A stretch of DNA of 64,000 nt from Mediterraneibacter faecis JCM 15917 (GTDB lineage: Bacteria; Bacillota; Clostridia; Lachnospirales; Lachnospiraceae), in the NCBI GenBank assembly GCA_001312505.1, contig BBDW01000002.1, positions 269,676-333,675 of the forward strand, written 5' to 3'. Below the pieces are notes generated by a model. That model was not told the origin of the DNA and did not search any database. It saw only the letters and a program-made list of their open reading frames with translations. Positions within the stretch are counted from its first letter, which is position 1. The number at the start of each line of letters is the position of its first letter. The position numbers and the translations under genes were made by a program. Below are positions 1 through 7,151 of this stretch, one piece after another.

Positions 1-2
1 AA

Positions 3-386
3 TTAAAAGAGATAGACAAAGACACATTGAAAGTTGGAGATTGGGTCGGGATTGCAAGAGAAGTAAGCTACGGATGGGGGGGTTTATCATTCCGGCATAG
101 ACTGATTTTTCCGGCACAAATTACAAGAATCACTCCAAAGCGAACCAAATTCTTTACGGATAAGTTTGGAGAACATGACAAAAGAGAAGTATTTTATGAG
201 TGTGATAGTGAAGCTGAGAAAGAAACTTTTCTTGCTAAGGCATTTTGTGCTATTAAAAACGGAATATTTGAGTTAACCGAATTGAAAAGAAATAATTACA
301 TCGCAAGAATCAGCGATGAAGATTTGCCGGAAGTAGCTGAACACATGGAAGCAATTATGGAAATTATAGAGAAATACAAGGAGTAG
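3..386 (+). CDS. Phage hypothetical protein, cut by the left edge
   Basis: The frame is open to the first base of the window, so the TTG at 27 is not necessarily the start and the gene is partial. The visible product is about 127 residues, rich in charged residues, with no membrane segment. I do not recognise the family. A run of seven G at 76-82 adds what looks like an extra Gly after a Trp. It is followed two bases later by another small phage gene and belongs to the early/late junction block. Confidence 0.6.
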   Translation, partial: LKEIDKDTLKVGDWVGIAREVSYGWGGLSFRHRLIFPAQITRITPKRTKFFTDKFGEHDKREVFYECDSEAEKETFLAKAFCAIKNGIFELTELKRNNYIARISDEDLPEVAEHMEAIMEIIEKYKE

Positions 387-388
387 CA

Positions 389-526
389 ATGTTTGAAGAA
401 TTATATAAATTCATATCCAGATTGCATTACGGGATAAAGTTCATGCCGGAAAAGGATTTTGACGAGCTTTTATCTCGGTGCGACTGGGAGCAAAGGATGT
501 ATGCATTGTGCTTTAGATATTTGTAA
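389..526 (+). CDS. Small phage hypothetical protein (45 aa)
   Basis: A short frame begins with ATG two bases after the upstream stop. The end of the previous gene (AAGGAG) serves as ribosome binding site. The product is 45 residues with no recognised domain. Tight spacing in the same strand supports it; its length and lack of homology that I can name keep confidence moderate. Confidence 0.45.
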   Translation: MFEELYKFISRLHYGIKFMPEKDFDELLSRCDWEQRMYALCFRYL

Positions 527-559
527 ACGTGGAGAAAAATCATGAAAGCACCTTGACAA

Positions 560-588
560 TTGAATATTGATGGTTGGAATGGTATAAT
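560..588 (+). promoter_or_regulatory. SigA promoter with extended -10 for the cargo gene at 619
   Basis: TTGAAT (560-565), a 17-base spacer and TATAAT (583-588), with TG one base before the -10. It sits inside the phage block but gives the next gene an independent transcript. It overlaps an upstream-extended reading frame (TTG at 574), which shows that the true start is the ATG at 619. Confidence 0.75.
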
Positions 589-618
589 GATACAAAAAAT
601 GAAAAGGAATATATCTAT

Positions 619-1377
619 ATGCAGACAATAATCGAAAAAATAAAAGAGGTTTGTAAAAAACATCCTATTATAATTGTTCTGATAATAGCTATTGTGCTTT
701 TAGTTGGTGCTCCTTTAATTATTCAAGCAATATACCATACGCCAGCACCGTGCGAATTATTAGAAGAAAAAATACCACCAGGGAGCTTGCTGACGTACAT
801 AGGATCTGTATTAACGTTCGGTGCAACATTTATGTTAAGCTTGTTAGTGTATCGTTCAAACAAAGAACAATATGAAAGAGCGAGCATTTCTGAGAATAAA
901 GCAATGCTTGTCATTGATAATGATAGCGGTATGAAAACAGATGTGTTAAAATCTAGTAAAAAGGATAAATATGATATTTTTATTAACGTGAAGTTGAAAA
1001 TATTGTCAAAGGCAATGATTTCCAGAATTCATGTAACGCATTTTTCAGCAAGTGATTTTGATCAACCAAGAGATGATGAACGTCAGTTTTATGCAGACTG
1101 TGGTAAAGGAAAAAATGTTACGTTTCAGTATAAGTCAAAGGATACATTAATGATAACATTTTGCTCAACAGACGAAAAACTTCGAAATATTTTATGTACA
1201 TCAAAAAAACTATCTATTGGTTTTGATATAGTAATAACGTGCGAAGATGTGAAAACGATATTGACTATGAATATGAATTGCACTACATGTGAAATTATCG
1301 GAGAACAGACAATTATAGGAAAAATATTCGACATAGAAAATGCAAATTCTGCTTTTTTGGATGCGTACATAGCTTAA
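619..1377 (+). CDS. Membrane-anchored protein of unknown function, independently transcribed phage cargo
   Basis: The product is about 252 residues. It opens with a strong hydrophobic segment (about residues 15-38), has a second one (about 52-75, around SLLTYIGSVLTFGATFMLSLL), and then a soluble domain of about 170 residues facing the cytoplasm by the positive-inside rule. I chose the ATG at 619 because an AAAGGAAT site precedes it and the promoter overlaps the longer frame. The gene has its own promoter and terminator, is AT-richer than the morphogenesis genes, and interrupts a run of tightly packed phage genes. These are the marks of a moron. Function unknown; superinfection exclusion or defence is an inference. 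Confidence 0.75.
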   Translation: MQTIIEKIKEVCKKHPIIIVLIIAIVLLVGAPLIIQAIYHTPAPCELLEEKIPPGSLLTYIGSVLTFGATFMLSLLVYRSNKEQYERASISENKAMLVIDNDSGMKTDVLKSSKKDKYDIFINVKLKILSKAMISRIHVTHFSASDFDQPRDDERQFYADCGKGKNVTFQYKSKDTLMITFCSTDEKLRNILCTSKKLSIGFDIVITCEDVKTILTMNMNCTTCEIIGEQTIIGKIFDIENANSAFLDAYIA

Positions 1378-1384
1378 GAAGCTT

Positions 1385-1419
1385 ACCAACCATCAATATT
1401 CGGTGGTTGGTATTTTTTT
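1385..1419 (+). terminator. Rho-independent terminator of the cargo gene
   Basis: CCAACCA (1386-1392) pairs with TGGTTGG (1404-1410), followed by a run of seven T. The left arm plus loop (1386-1401) is also the exact reverse complement of 562-577 next to the promoter. Confidence 0.85.
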
Positions 1420-1448
1420 ACGCTTTTTTAAGGAGAAAGGAACGAATT

Positions 1449-2141
1449 ATGAAATTAACAGGAATAGCAAGAGAAGATTTAGAAGCGAAAGGTTTGGTGT
1501 TACCAAATAAACTTGAACTTGAATGCAGAGGAACAGCAATTCCGGACATTTATGCGAGTATAATCGGCAGAAAGAATGTTGATACCGGAGAATTCGAATC
1601 ATTCTTTAAGATAGACAATAAAAATGGCAACACAGCGGAATTTGACAGATTCCGGGAGAACGTCACATTGTTAGAAAAAGAGCATACCGTCTTTAGTCGA
1701 GAAACGATAGAAGATAAGAATGTGATTGACTATTATGTTCCGTATGATATCCAGGAGAGCAGCAAGAATAGACCGACAGTGACGGACGAATTCCCGGAAA
1801 ACGCTTATCTGACAGAAGGATATTACGAGTGCGAATATGAGCTACTTCTGACTTGCGGAGAGGCAACCAGAAGGCTTGTAATTCCGAAGAGAACAGTCAA
1901 TGTTCCGATGATTTCATTACTGTCAAACATCGAAGATGAAATCACAGATATTCTCGATGGATTTCCAGACGAGGACAATGATTTCGCCGATGTTTTGGAG
2001 TTAGTAGACGAGCATTATGAAATTAAGATGTTTGATGACTGTGGAATTCCGGCAAATATTGAAATCAACCACGCAGATGATTTCGTGAATATGATTGTTT
2101 CAGCCAGACAGATCAAGTGTGAATTCAAGTATTCGGAGTGA
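1449..2141 (+). CDS. Phage hypothetical protein (230 aa)
   Basis: Start ATG 1449 is preceded by AAGGAGAAAGGA; the frame extends upstream but that part crosses the terminator. The product is acidic and soluble with no motif I recognise. It is the first gene of a long run of small phage genes with overlapping or near-overlapping stops and starts, extending to the late regulator at 4955. Confidence 0.65.
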   Translation: MKLTGIAREDLEAKGLVLPNKLELECRGTAIPDIYASIIGRKNVDTGEFESFFKIDNKNGNTAEFDRFRENVTLLEKEHTVFSRETIEDKNVIDYYVPYDIQESSKNRPTVTDEFPENAYLTEGYYECEYELLLTCGEATRRLVIPKRTVNVPMISLLSNIEDEITDILDGFPDEDNDFADVLELVDEHYEIKMFDDCGIPANIEINHADDFVNMIVSARQIKCEFKYSE

Positions 2142-2145
2142 AAAG

Positions 2146-2298
2146 ATGGGATGTAAGAATTATTGCTGGTATGGAAAGAATGCTTGTTGTCTGGAATGTC
2201 AGATAAAAGACCAATGCAATATTCGGTGCGGTGACGAATATGCGGTAGAGTGCCCGTATTATGTGAAGGAGAATAAAGATGAAAATTGTAAAAGGTAA
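2146..2298 (+). CDS. Small cysteine-rich phage protein (50 aa)
   Basis: Starts with ATG 2146 five bases after the upstream stop, and overlaps the next gene. It carries nine or so cysteines in CxxxC, CC..C and C..C spacings, the look of a small zinc-binding protein. Such Cys-rich minis are common in Lachnospiraceae phages. No function is known to me. Confidence 0.6.
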   Translation: MGCKNYCWYGKNACCLECQIKDQCNIRCGDEYAVECPYYVKENKDENCKR

Positions 2299-2623
2299 AG
2301 AACAGGAATATAAAGACTGGTATGAAAAAAACAGTGATCCATACGGTAGAGCGTGTTTTACATATGCTGAAAGATGGGCTGGAATGATGGAAGAGAAGAT
2401 AAAAGCATCAGAAGATGATGAAATGAAAGTTATTGTTGATAATGCAAAGCAGCTGAGCTATGAAGCGGATACAGAGGGAATTACAGGATTTATGTACGGA
2501 GTAGCTGTCAGTATTCTTTCTCAATGTTGGGAATACGGAGAATGTCTAAGAAAATGGCACAACAAAGATTATGGATATGACGGTGACGGTGTTGTAAATC
2601 CGGCGGTCATAACTGTTGGTTGA
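2279..2623 (+). CDS. Phage hypothetical protein (114 aa)
   Basis: ATG 2279 lies inside the 3' end of the previous gene, preceded by a GAAGGAG site. Soluble, mixed helical composition, aromatic-rich (many Trp and Tyr). I know similar conserved hypothetical proteins in Clostridiales phages but no function. Confidence 0.6.
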   Translation: MKIVKGKEQEYKDWYEKNSDPYGRACFTYAERWAGMMEEKIKASEDDEMKVIVDNAKQLSYEADTEGITGFMYGVAVSILSQCWEYGECLRKWHNKDYGYDGDGVVNPAVITVG

Positions 2624-2637
2624 AAAGGAAAGTAAAG

Positions 2638-2808
2638 ATGAATGGTAAAGACTTTATAGGAGTGCTTGAAGAAGCCAGGCTAAAAATAGAGCTGTCAAAT
2701 AAACGCATTTTGTTTATGCATCCGGAAGATATCGCAATACTTGATTTGGACAAGGTGAGCAGCAGCGTGTATCTTGTTGAAGAAAGAAGATGGAACATGG
2801 GAAAGTAA
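2638..2808 (+). CDS. Small phage hypothetical protein (56 aa)
   Basis: I take ATG 2638, preceded by AAAGGAAAG, rather than the TTG 18 bases earlier that overlaps the previous stop. Soluble, with no recognisable motif. It overlaps the next small frame. Confidence 0.5.
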   Translation: MNGKDFIGVLEEARLKIELSNKRILFMHPEDIAILDLDKVSSSVYLVEERRWNMGK

Positions 2809-2897
2809 TAGCGATTACCGATGAAGAATTAAAAAAGATTGTATGGGATGCAATCAAAAACAATAAAGTGAAGTATCACAGAGGAAGAAGGAGATAA
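2790..2897 (+). CDS. Very small basic phage protein (35 aa)
   Basis: ATG 2790 inside the previous gene, preceded by AAGAAAGAAG. The C-terminus ends in a run of Arg/His residues. It fills the gap up to the GTG at 2899 exactly, which is the reason for calling it. Confidence 0.4.
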   Translation: MEHGKVIAITDEELKKIVWDAIKNNKVKYHRGRRR

Positions 2898-2898
2898 A

Positions 2899-3081
2899 GT
2901 GAGAAGAGAATCACTGATTCATAAAATCTTGAGGAAACTCGGTTTTATCAAGGACATTGAGGATGATAGGAAATTGAAAATGGAGATGTGCAAAAGAGCA
3001 ATAAAGGCAAATGTATGTCCGGAGGATTGCGACATTTGTGCATGGGATACGAAAGGTGGAGTTAGTTATGAGAATCATTAG
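2899..3081 (+). CDS. Small phage hypothetical protein (60 aa)
   Basis: GTG start at 2899, with GGAAGAAGGAG just upstream. The C-terminal half carries a C..C..C pattern (VCPEDCDIC), possibly zinc-binding. Its end overlaps the start of the next gene. Confidence 0.5.
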   Translation: MRRESLIHKILRKLGFIKDIEDDRKLKMEMCKRAIKANVCPEDCDICAWDTKGGVSYENH

Positions 3082-3412
3082 TCAGAGCGGATTACTGGAT
3101 GTGCCTTATGAATTAATTGCAATTTCCCCGTATTCAGGAAATAGGGCAACAATCGTTGGATCGTTTCCGGGGGGGAATGACCTCGGCAAAGGAGATAGAA
3201 TTTATATTTTAGCTAAATATTCCACCGAAGAAAAAGCAATCAAAGCTATGGAAATGTGCAGAGAAAAGTATGCACAGTGTGAAATCAATAAGCATTTGAT
3301 TCAGAAAGCAGCTGATAATTTAGAAGGTGTATCAATAACTTTTACCGGAGAAGTTAGAAATCAACTTGCAGACAAATATCTATTCCGGTTTCCGGCAGAT
3401 GATGAGATTTAG
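3068..3412 (+). CDS. Phage hypothetical protein (114 aa)
   Basis: ATG 3068 follows AAAGGTGGAG and overlaps the previous gene. The product is soluble and looks like a compact alpha/beta protein. The seven-G run at 3169-3175 puts Gly-Gly in what is probably a single-Gly loop. Unknown function. Confidence 0.6.
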   Translation: MRIISQSGLLDVPYELIAISPYSGNRATIVGSFPGGNDLGKGDRIYILAKYSTEEKAIKAMEMCREKYAQCEINKHLIQKAADNLEGVSITFTGEVRNQLADKYLFRFPADDEI

Positions 3413-3426
3413 AGAGCGAGGAAGAA

Positions 3427-3756
3427 ATGAAAGAGCCAAGCGAAAAGAAAGCGATCATCAAAAAGATGATGAAAGAGGGAAAGACATATAAGCAGATTTC
3501 AGAAGAAACTGGACTTTCCTATAGCACTATTAGCATATACGCCGGTCAAATTAGAAGGAAAGAAAGAGAAGTACATAGCTTCAACGGAGACAGACATCTT
3601 TGCATGACGTGTAAATACAGAGCATCTGATGCAAGAAAAGGCTGCGACTATATTTTAATCACTGACCATGAACGTGGTTGTGATCCGTCGGAATGTACAA
3701 AGTATGAAAAAGGAGTGAGATATCGTGAGATTAAGACCAAAGGTAAAGGCAAGTGA
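3427..3756 (+). CDS. Phage helix-turn-helix protein with C-terminal zinc-ribbon-like region
   Basis: Residues about 8-40 form a helix-turn-helix (KTYKQISEETGLSYSTISIY), the DNA-binding part. The C-terminal half has a CxxC pair and two later cysteines (CMTC, C, CDPSEC) that could bind zinc. ATG 3427 follows GAGGAAGAA. This suggests a regulator or packaging accessory; the target cannot be read from the sequence. Confidence 0.7.
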   Translation: MKEPSEKKAIIKKMMKEGKTYKQISEETGLSYSTISIYAGQIRRKEREVHSFNGDRHLCMTCKYRASDARKGCDYILITDHERGCDPSECTKYEKGVRYREIKTKGKGK

Positions 3757-4003
3757 GTTTGCAAGATTCGGATTCAAGCCTTGCCGAGGACTTCCGAAAA
3801 GCGCAGAGAGTTACTATCTCTGCGTGAAGAACGGACACAGAGTGATGTTTGTGGACAGTAAGCATTTTACTGAAACTGAGTGGCCGATCAAAGATGCAAG
3901 GATACACAAGAATCCAAACTGTAAATTCAGTGACAAGCGGACAGCAACCGAGATTGAGTGCGAATTGGTTGTGAATGGCTTGTTGGAAGAGGTGATGGAA
4001 TGA
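3725..4003 (+). CDS. Phage hypothetical protein (92 aa)
   Basis: GTG start at 3725 inside the previous gene, preceded by AAAGGAGTGAG. Soluble, basic N-terminus. I know of conserved hypothetical relatives in Clostridia phages but no function. The end overlaps the next start by four bases (ATGA). Confidence 0.55.
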   Translation: MRLRPKVKASEFARFGFKPCRGLPKSAESYYLCVKNGHRVMFVDSKHFTETEWPIKDARIHKNPNCKFSDKRTATEIECELVVNGLLEEVME

Positions 4004-4365
4004 AAGAGAGATTAACAACATACCACTGTGGAAAAGCAGTAATTAAAGACAAGAACAAACTGTCAGAAGCTATGGAGAAGTTAGCCGAGTTTGAGGAAAA
4101 AGAAAAATGTGGAGAATGGATTGACGCTATCGAACTTGCGAAAATTGCTATTGCGCTGCAAAGTCAGAAGTGGATTCCATGCAGCGAGAGGTTGCCGGAG
4201 AAACCAAAGGTCGATTCTTCCGATGGTTACATTGTGCAGAGTAGGCACGTTATACAGCCATTTTCCGCTTATTGGGATGGCAGATGGTGGACAAACGATG
4301 ATGATTATGTAGTGGACGGAGTGATAGCATGGATGCCACTGCCTAAGAGGTACAAAGGAGAATGA
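4000..4365 (+). CDS. DUF551-domain phage protein
   Basis: About 121 residues starting at the overlapping ATG 4000, where GGAAGAGGTG is the binding site. The C-terminal half carries the DUF551 signature: WIPCSERLPE at the start and VIAWMPLP at the end, with a central Trp-rich stretch. This family is widespread in phages and prophages and has no assigned activity. Confidence 0.75.
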   Translation: MKERLTTYHCGKAVIKDKNKLSEAMEKLAEFEEKEKCGEWIDAIELAKIAIALQSQKWIPCSERLPEKPKVDSSDGYIVQSRHVIQPFSAYWDGRWWTNDDDYVVDGVIAWMPLPKRYKGE

Positions 4366-4366
4366 T

Positions 4367-4636
4367 ATGAGCAGATTAATTGATGCAGATGAATTTCAAA
4401 AACAGATAGTAGGAATGGCAATCTTGAACAATTATCCACCGGACAAAGCTAATGCACTTTGCAAATTGGTAGATAGCCAGCCGACAGCGGTTGATGTGGA
4501 TAGCGTTGTTAATGAGTTGAAGAGGGAAAAATTTATTGAAAGCGAAACGGTTTTGTCGGATATACATCAAGGATACAATGCCGGGTTAGACAGAGCCATT
4601 GAAATTGTCAAGAGAGGTGGAAGAGATGAAAAATAA
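4367..4636 (+). CDS. Phage hypothetical protein of the MSRLIDAD type (89 aa)
   Basis: ATG 4367 follows AAAGGAGAATGAT. The N-terminus MSRLIDADEF is a familiar opening of small conserved phage proteins in Lachnospiraceae that commonly neighbour DUF551 genes, as here. Function is not known. Confidence 0.6.
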   Translation: MSRLIDADEFQKQIVGMAILNNYPPDKANALCKLVDSQPTAVDVDSVVNELKREKFIESETVLSDIHQGYNAGLDRAIEIVKRGGRDEK

Positions 4637-4724
4637 AGAGCAGACAAATGCTTGTTGCGGTTGCTTCGGAGCTGCGAATGGTGATTGTGATGAGTGCGCT
4701 AAGGATTGGAGTGATAAACAGTGA
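4626..4724 (+). CDS. Very small cysteine-rich phage peptide (32 aa)
   Basis: ATG 4626 overlaps the end of the previous gene with AGAGGTGGAAG upstream. Five cysteines in CCxC and CxxC spacing suggest metal binding. It ends in a GTGA overlap with the next small gene, a typical translational coupling. Confidence 0.45.
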   Translation: MKNKEQTNACCGCFGAANGDCDECAKDWSDKQ

Positions 4725-4864
4725 AAAGAAGTACAGACACACGCTGGAGTCCTGCAGAGATCCAGCAGAACCAAAAAGAACATTATGCTGCTATGGCAGA
4801 GCATCCACCTGATCGGAAGGCAAGCGAGAAGTTTCACCGGCGGCATACCAAGCAGGCAATCTGA
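4721..4864 (+). CDS. Small phage protein (47 aa)
   Basis: GTG 4721 overlaps the previous TGA. Basic, His-rich C-terminus, no recognised domain. Called on coupling and on filling an otherwise empty stretch. From 4865 to the late regulator at 4955 I see only a doubtful continuation of an open frame and call nothing. Confidence 0.4.
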   Translation: MKRSTDTRWSPAEIQQNQKEHYAAMAEHPPDRKASEKFHRRHTKQAI

Positions 4865-4954
4865 TCAAAGTACAAGGGCAGCAGTTGTGGCATGGAGATG
4901 TTACTGGATATATAGCCAGAAAATACAAGATAGGGAGTGATACCATTGGAGACA

Positions 4955-5383
4955 ATGACGAAGGAAAGGCTGGAAGCATACCGGAATAATAAGACAGAGA
5001 TATTATCCTTGGACTATATTCTTAATAACAGGTGGCAATCAGAAACCATGTTGGGAAATGATGTGATCTTAGATTACAGTAAGGGATATCCAATGCCGCA
5101 GAGCATAGTTGGTTTTGACCAAGAAAAATATGAGCGGTTACAAGAACGTGATTTAAAGAGAAAAGAACGTCTGGAAAAGGAATGTGAAGAGGTAGAGCAT
5201 TATGTTGAAGGAATCAAAGATGCGCAGCTACACAACATCTTCAGGATGTATTATATTGATGGTGTCAATGCAGTGAATCAGACAGAGGTAGCGAAGATGA
5301 TTCATCTTGAGAGAAGTACGATAAGTAAGAAAATCGACAGATATCTTCAACTTTCACACAAATCACACGAATCACATATATAA
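4955..5383 (+). CDS. ArpU/DUF1492-like phage late transcription regulator
   Basis: About 142 residues. The N-terminal part (MTKERLEAYRNNK, then NDVILDYSKGYPMPQSIVG) matches the DUF1492 pattern. A coiled coil follows, then a C-terminal sigma-region-4-like helix-turn-helix (QTEVAKMIHLERSTISKKIDRYL). Proteins of this type activate late genes of Gram-positive siphophages and sit just before the terminase block, as here. I prefer ATG 4955 (GGAG five bases upstream) to the GTG at 4937. Confidence 0.8.
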   Translation: MTKERLEAYRNNKTEILSLDYILNNRWQSETMLGNDVILDYSKGYPMPQSIVGFDQEKYERLQERDLKRKERLEKECEEVEHYVEGIKDAQLHNIFRMYYIDGVNAVNQTEVAKMIHLERSTISKKIDRYLQLSHKSHESHI

Positions 5384-5445
5384 TAATACTTGAGCCAAAG
5401 GCTGAATTCCTGCGGCTCGTCCTCTCTTTATATGAAACCCAAGAA

Positions 5446-5475
5446 GCACCTGCGCAGGAATGTGCGGGTGTTTTT
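5446..5475 (+). terminator. Rho-independent terminator after the late regulator
   Basis: CACCTGCGC (5447-5455) pairs with GTGCGGGTG (5462-5470) with two wobble pairs, followed by a T run. Confidence 0.8.
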
Positions 5476-5517
5476 CTATGTTGAAATAAAATTTACTCTA
5501 TAAAATAAAGCATGAGG

Positions 5518-5546
5518 TTGGAAAGGCATCAGAATAATGTTATAAT
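5518..5546 (+). promoter_or_regulatory. SigA promoter with extended -10 for the second cargo unit
   Basis: TTGGAA (5518-5523), 17-base spacer, TATAAT (5541-5546), TG at 5538-5539. It has the same architecture as the promoter at 560-588. Confidence 0.75.
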
Positions 5547-5578
5547 CTTCTCATATACTTATGAGGAGGACGAGTAAG

Positions 5579-6007
5579 GTGAAAAAATATATGAATGATG
5601 TAATTAGCTTTTGGAAAAAACATTGGGGCAGCTTAGTGGCATTTATAATTTTGGAAAGCATAATAGCATTATTTATTGCTAGTTTCGTGCTAGATAAATG
5701 TATAACATTGTCAGTAATGAATGAATGGGTGAGCTTGATTGTTGGTATGGTTGCCATGATAATGGGTGTTATTTCATTGTTTTTAAGTTTCTATAACGTT
5801 GAACAATCCAATGATGTACAACGTGAGACTGTTGAAATTATGACAAAAGTTAAAGAAGAAATTCAATTGAAATTGAATGAATTACAATTGGATATGAATA
5901 AACAGTTTTCAGATATTAAGCATTACAACTATAGCGGTAAGAGCAAAGAACTCGAAAGCGTAGAGAATAGATTAGATGCCAGAAAGTGGGAAAAAATAGA
6001 TGAATGA
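5579..6007 (+). CDS. Two-TM membrane protein with coiled-coil tail, first gene of a phage cargo pair
   Basis: GTG 5579 follows AGGAGG by nine bases, so I prefer it to the ATG at 5561 which lies in the Shine-Dalgarno itself. Product about 142 residues: two hydrophobic helices (about residues 16-36 and 50-72), then an amphipathic, coiled-coil-like tail to the C-terminus. It overlaps the next gene by eight bases, so the pair is probably translated together. Promoter upstream and terminator downstream make it a self-contained unit between late regulator and terminase, a usual site of prophage cargo. Function unknown. Confidence 0.75.
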   Translation: MKKYMNDVISFWKKHWGSLVAFIILESIIALFIASFVLDKCITLSVMNEWVSLIVGMVAMIMGVISLFLSFYNVEQSNDVQRETVEIMTKVKEEIQLKLNELQLDMNKQFSDIKHYNYSGKSKELESVENRLDARKWEKIDE

Positions 6008-6484
6008 ATATTTGAATAAATTAAACGTGGGAATGTTTATATGTGATAAATGTGATGAAGAGGAAGGGTTAATTACAGATATAAGAGGAATCAAAGATAC
6101 TCTATATTTGAACGAAAACAATAAATCTAGTTTTTTATTGCTATGTGACTTTAATTTTATTGAATATGAGATACCGAAAGAAGGAGGGATGATTTCCTTT
6201 AGATTTTTTGTAAGAACACTAGGTGGATCTCCATCGTATGAGATGCCATTATTAGTTAGTGAAATGGGGGGCTAAAGAAAGACAATGAAGGAGTAATGAC
6301 TCATCGATTCCCAGTTTCAATAAATATTGAAGATTTTGAATTTCCTAGAACTGGAATGTATGCAATAGAAATATATAAAGTTTTAGGAAAAGTGGATACT
6401 GTAAAAGAAGAGAAAAATCATGATCTGTATAGAAAAACAGAGAATTTTGTCAGTGCAATATCGATAGATGTAAAGAAAGAATAA
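6000..6484 (+). CDS. Conserved soluble partner of the cargo pair (frame broken at 6266-6271)
   Basis: Read as given this is two frames (6000-6275 and 6296-6484). A run of six G at 6266-6271 lies at the break; four G would join them through MGLKKDNEGV into one protein of about 160 residues with no internal stop. The product has several beta-rich stretches and ends in a typical strand-rich tail. It resembles small conserved proteins such as the DUF6941 type, but that is a weak impression. It overlaps the membrane partner upstream and is followed by a terminator. Confidence 0.65.
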
Positions 6485-6509
6485 ATATAAGTTTAGTTAC
6501 AAAATAATA

Positions 6510-6541
6510 GGCATCCGGTCAGATGACGGGGGGGTGCTTTT
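6510..6541 (+). terminator. Terminator closing the second cargo unit
   Basis: GCATCC and GTCA (6511-6521) pair with TGAC and GGGTGC (6524-6537), followed by TTTTC. The right arm holds a seven-G run (6528-6534) where the left arm calls for far fewer. Confidence 0.7.
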
Positions 6542-6558
6542 CTAATCCCTAAAACCAC

Positions 6559-6630
6559 GGATCATTAGTTCAGTGGTAGAACATTCGCCTCATAAGCGAA
6601 ATGTCGTAGGTTCGATTCCTACATGGTCCA
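6559..6630 (+). tRNA. tRNA-Met (anticodon CAT), prophage-encoded
   Basis: A full cloverleaf can be drawn. Acceptor GGATCAT pairs with ATGGTCC with discriminator A. The anticodon stem TTCGC/GCGAA encloses CTCATAA, and the T arm is GTAGG-TTCGATT-CCTAC. No CCA is encoded. It lies between the cargo unit and terS. With a CAT anticodon it could also be an Ile tRNA of the lysidine type. Confidence 0.9.
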
Positions 6631-6659
6631 TGAAATAAACCAGAATTGAAGGTGGTGAA

Positions 6660-7151
6660 GTGGCGAATGAACAAAATTTAGTTCCATTTACAACAAATCA
6701 AAGCCGTGAGGAAGCCGTGAAAAACGGACGTAAGGGCGGGAAAGCAAGTGGAAGGGCAAGACGTAGGAAGGCAGACTTCCGGAAGACGTTGAACCTACTG
6801 CTTACTGCGGAAATAGATAATGAAGAATGGAAGCCGGTTTTAGAGTCGCTTGGTGTTGAGTGTACTCTGGAATCGGCTTTGCTTATGGCTCAAATCAAGG
6901 AGGCAATGCGGGGAAATACAAAGGCTGCATATTTTGTTGCCCAGTATGCTGGACAGAATGCACAGACTGCTGCGGATGATAAAGAACAGCAACGCAGGAC
7001 AGAACGGATGGAGGCGGATACAGAAAAGATCCGTAGAAGCTCCGGAAACACTGATAACGAGGATGAAGGAGTGGAAATCATAAATGACGCACCGAAAGAG
7101 ACAGATCAGAATCTCGGATATAGTAATTCCGAAATATCTTCCGATATTTAA
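6660..7151 (+). CDS. terS: Terminase small subunit
   Basis: About 163 residues from GTG 6660, after GAAGGTGGTGAA. The basic N-terminal region (NGRKGGKASGRARRRK) and following helices look like the DNA-recognition part of phage small terminases. It lies directly upstream of, and overlaps, the large terminase gene. The C-terminal tail is charged and probably flexible. Confidence 0.85.
   Translation: MANEQNLVPFTTNQSREEAVKNGRKGGKASGRARRRKADFRKTLNLLLTAEIDNEEWKPVLESLGVECTLESALLMAQIKEAMRGNTKAAYFVAQYAGQNAQTAADDKEQQRRTERMEADTEKIRRSSGNTDNEDEGVEIINDAPKETDQNLGYSNSEISSDI

Noticed and set aside
574..618. Upstream TTG start for the cargo gene
   Set aside because: It lies within the promoter (between -35 and -10), so it would not be on the transcript.
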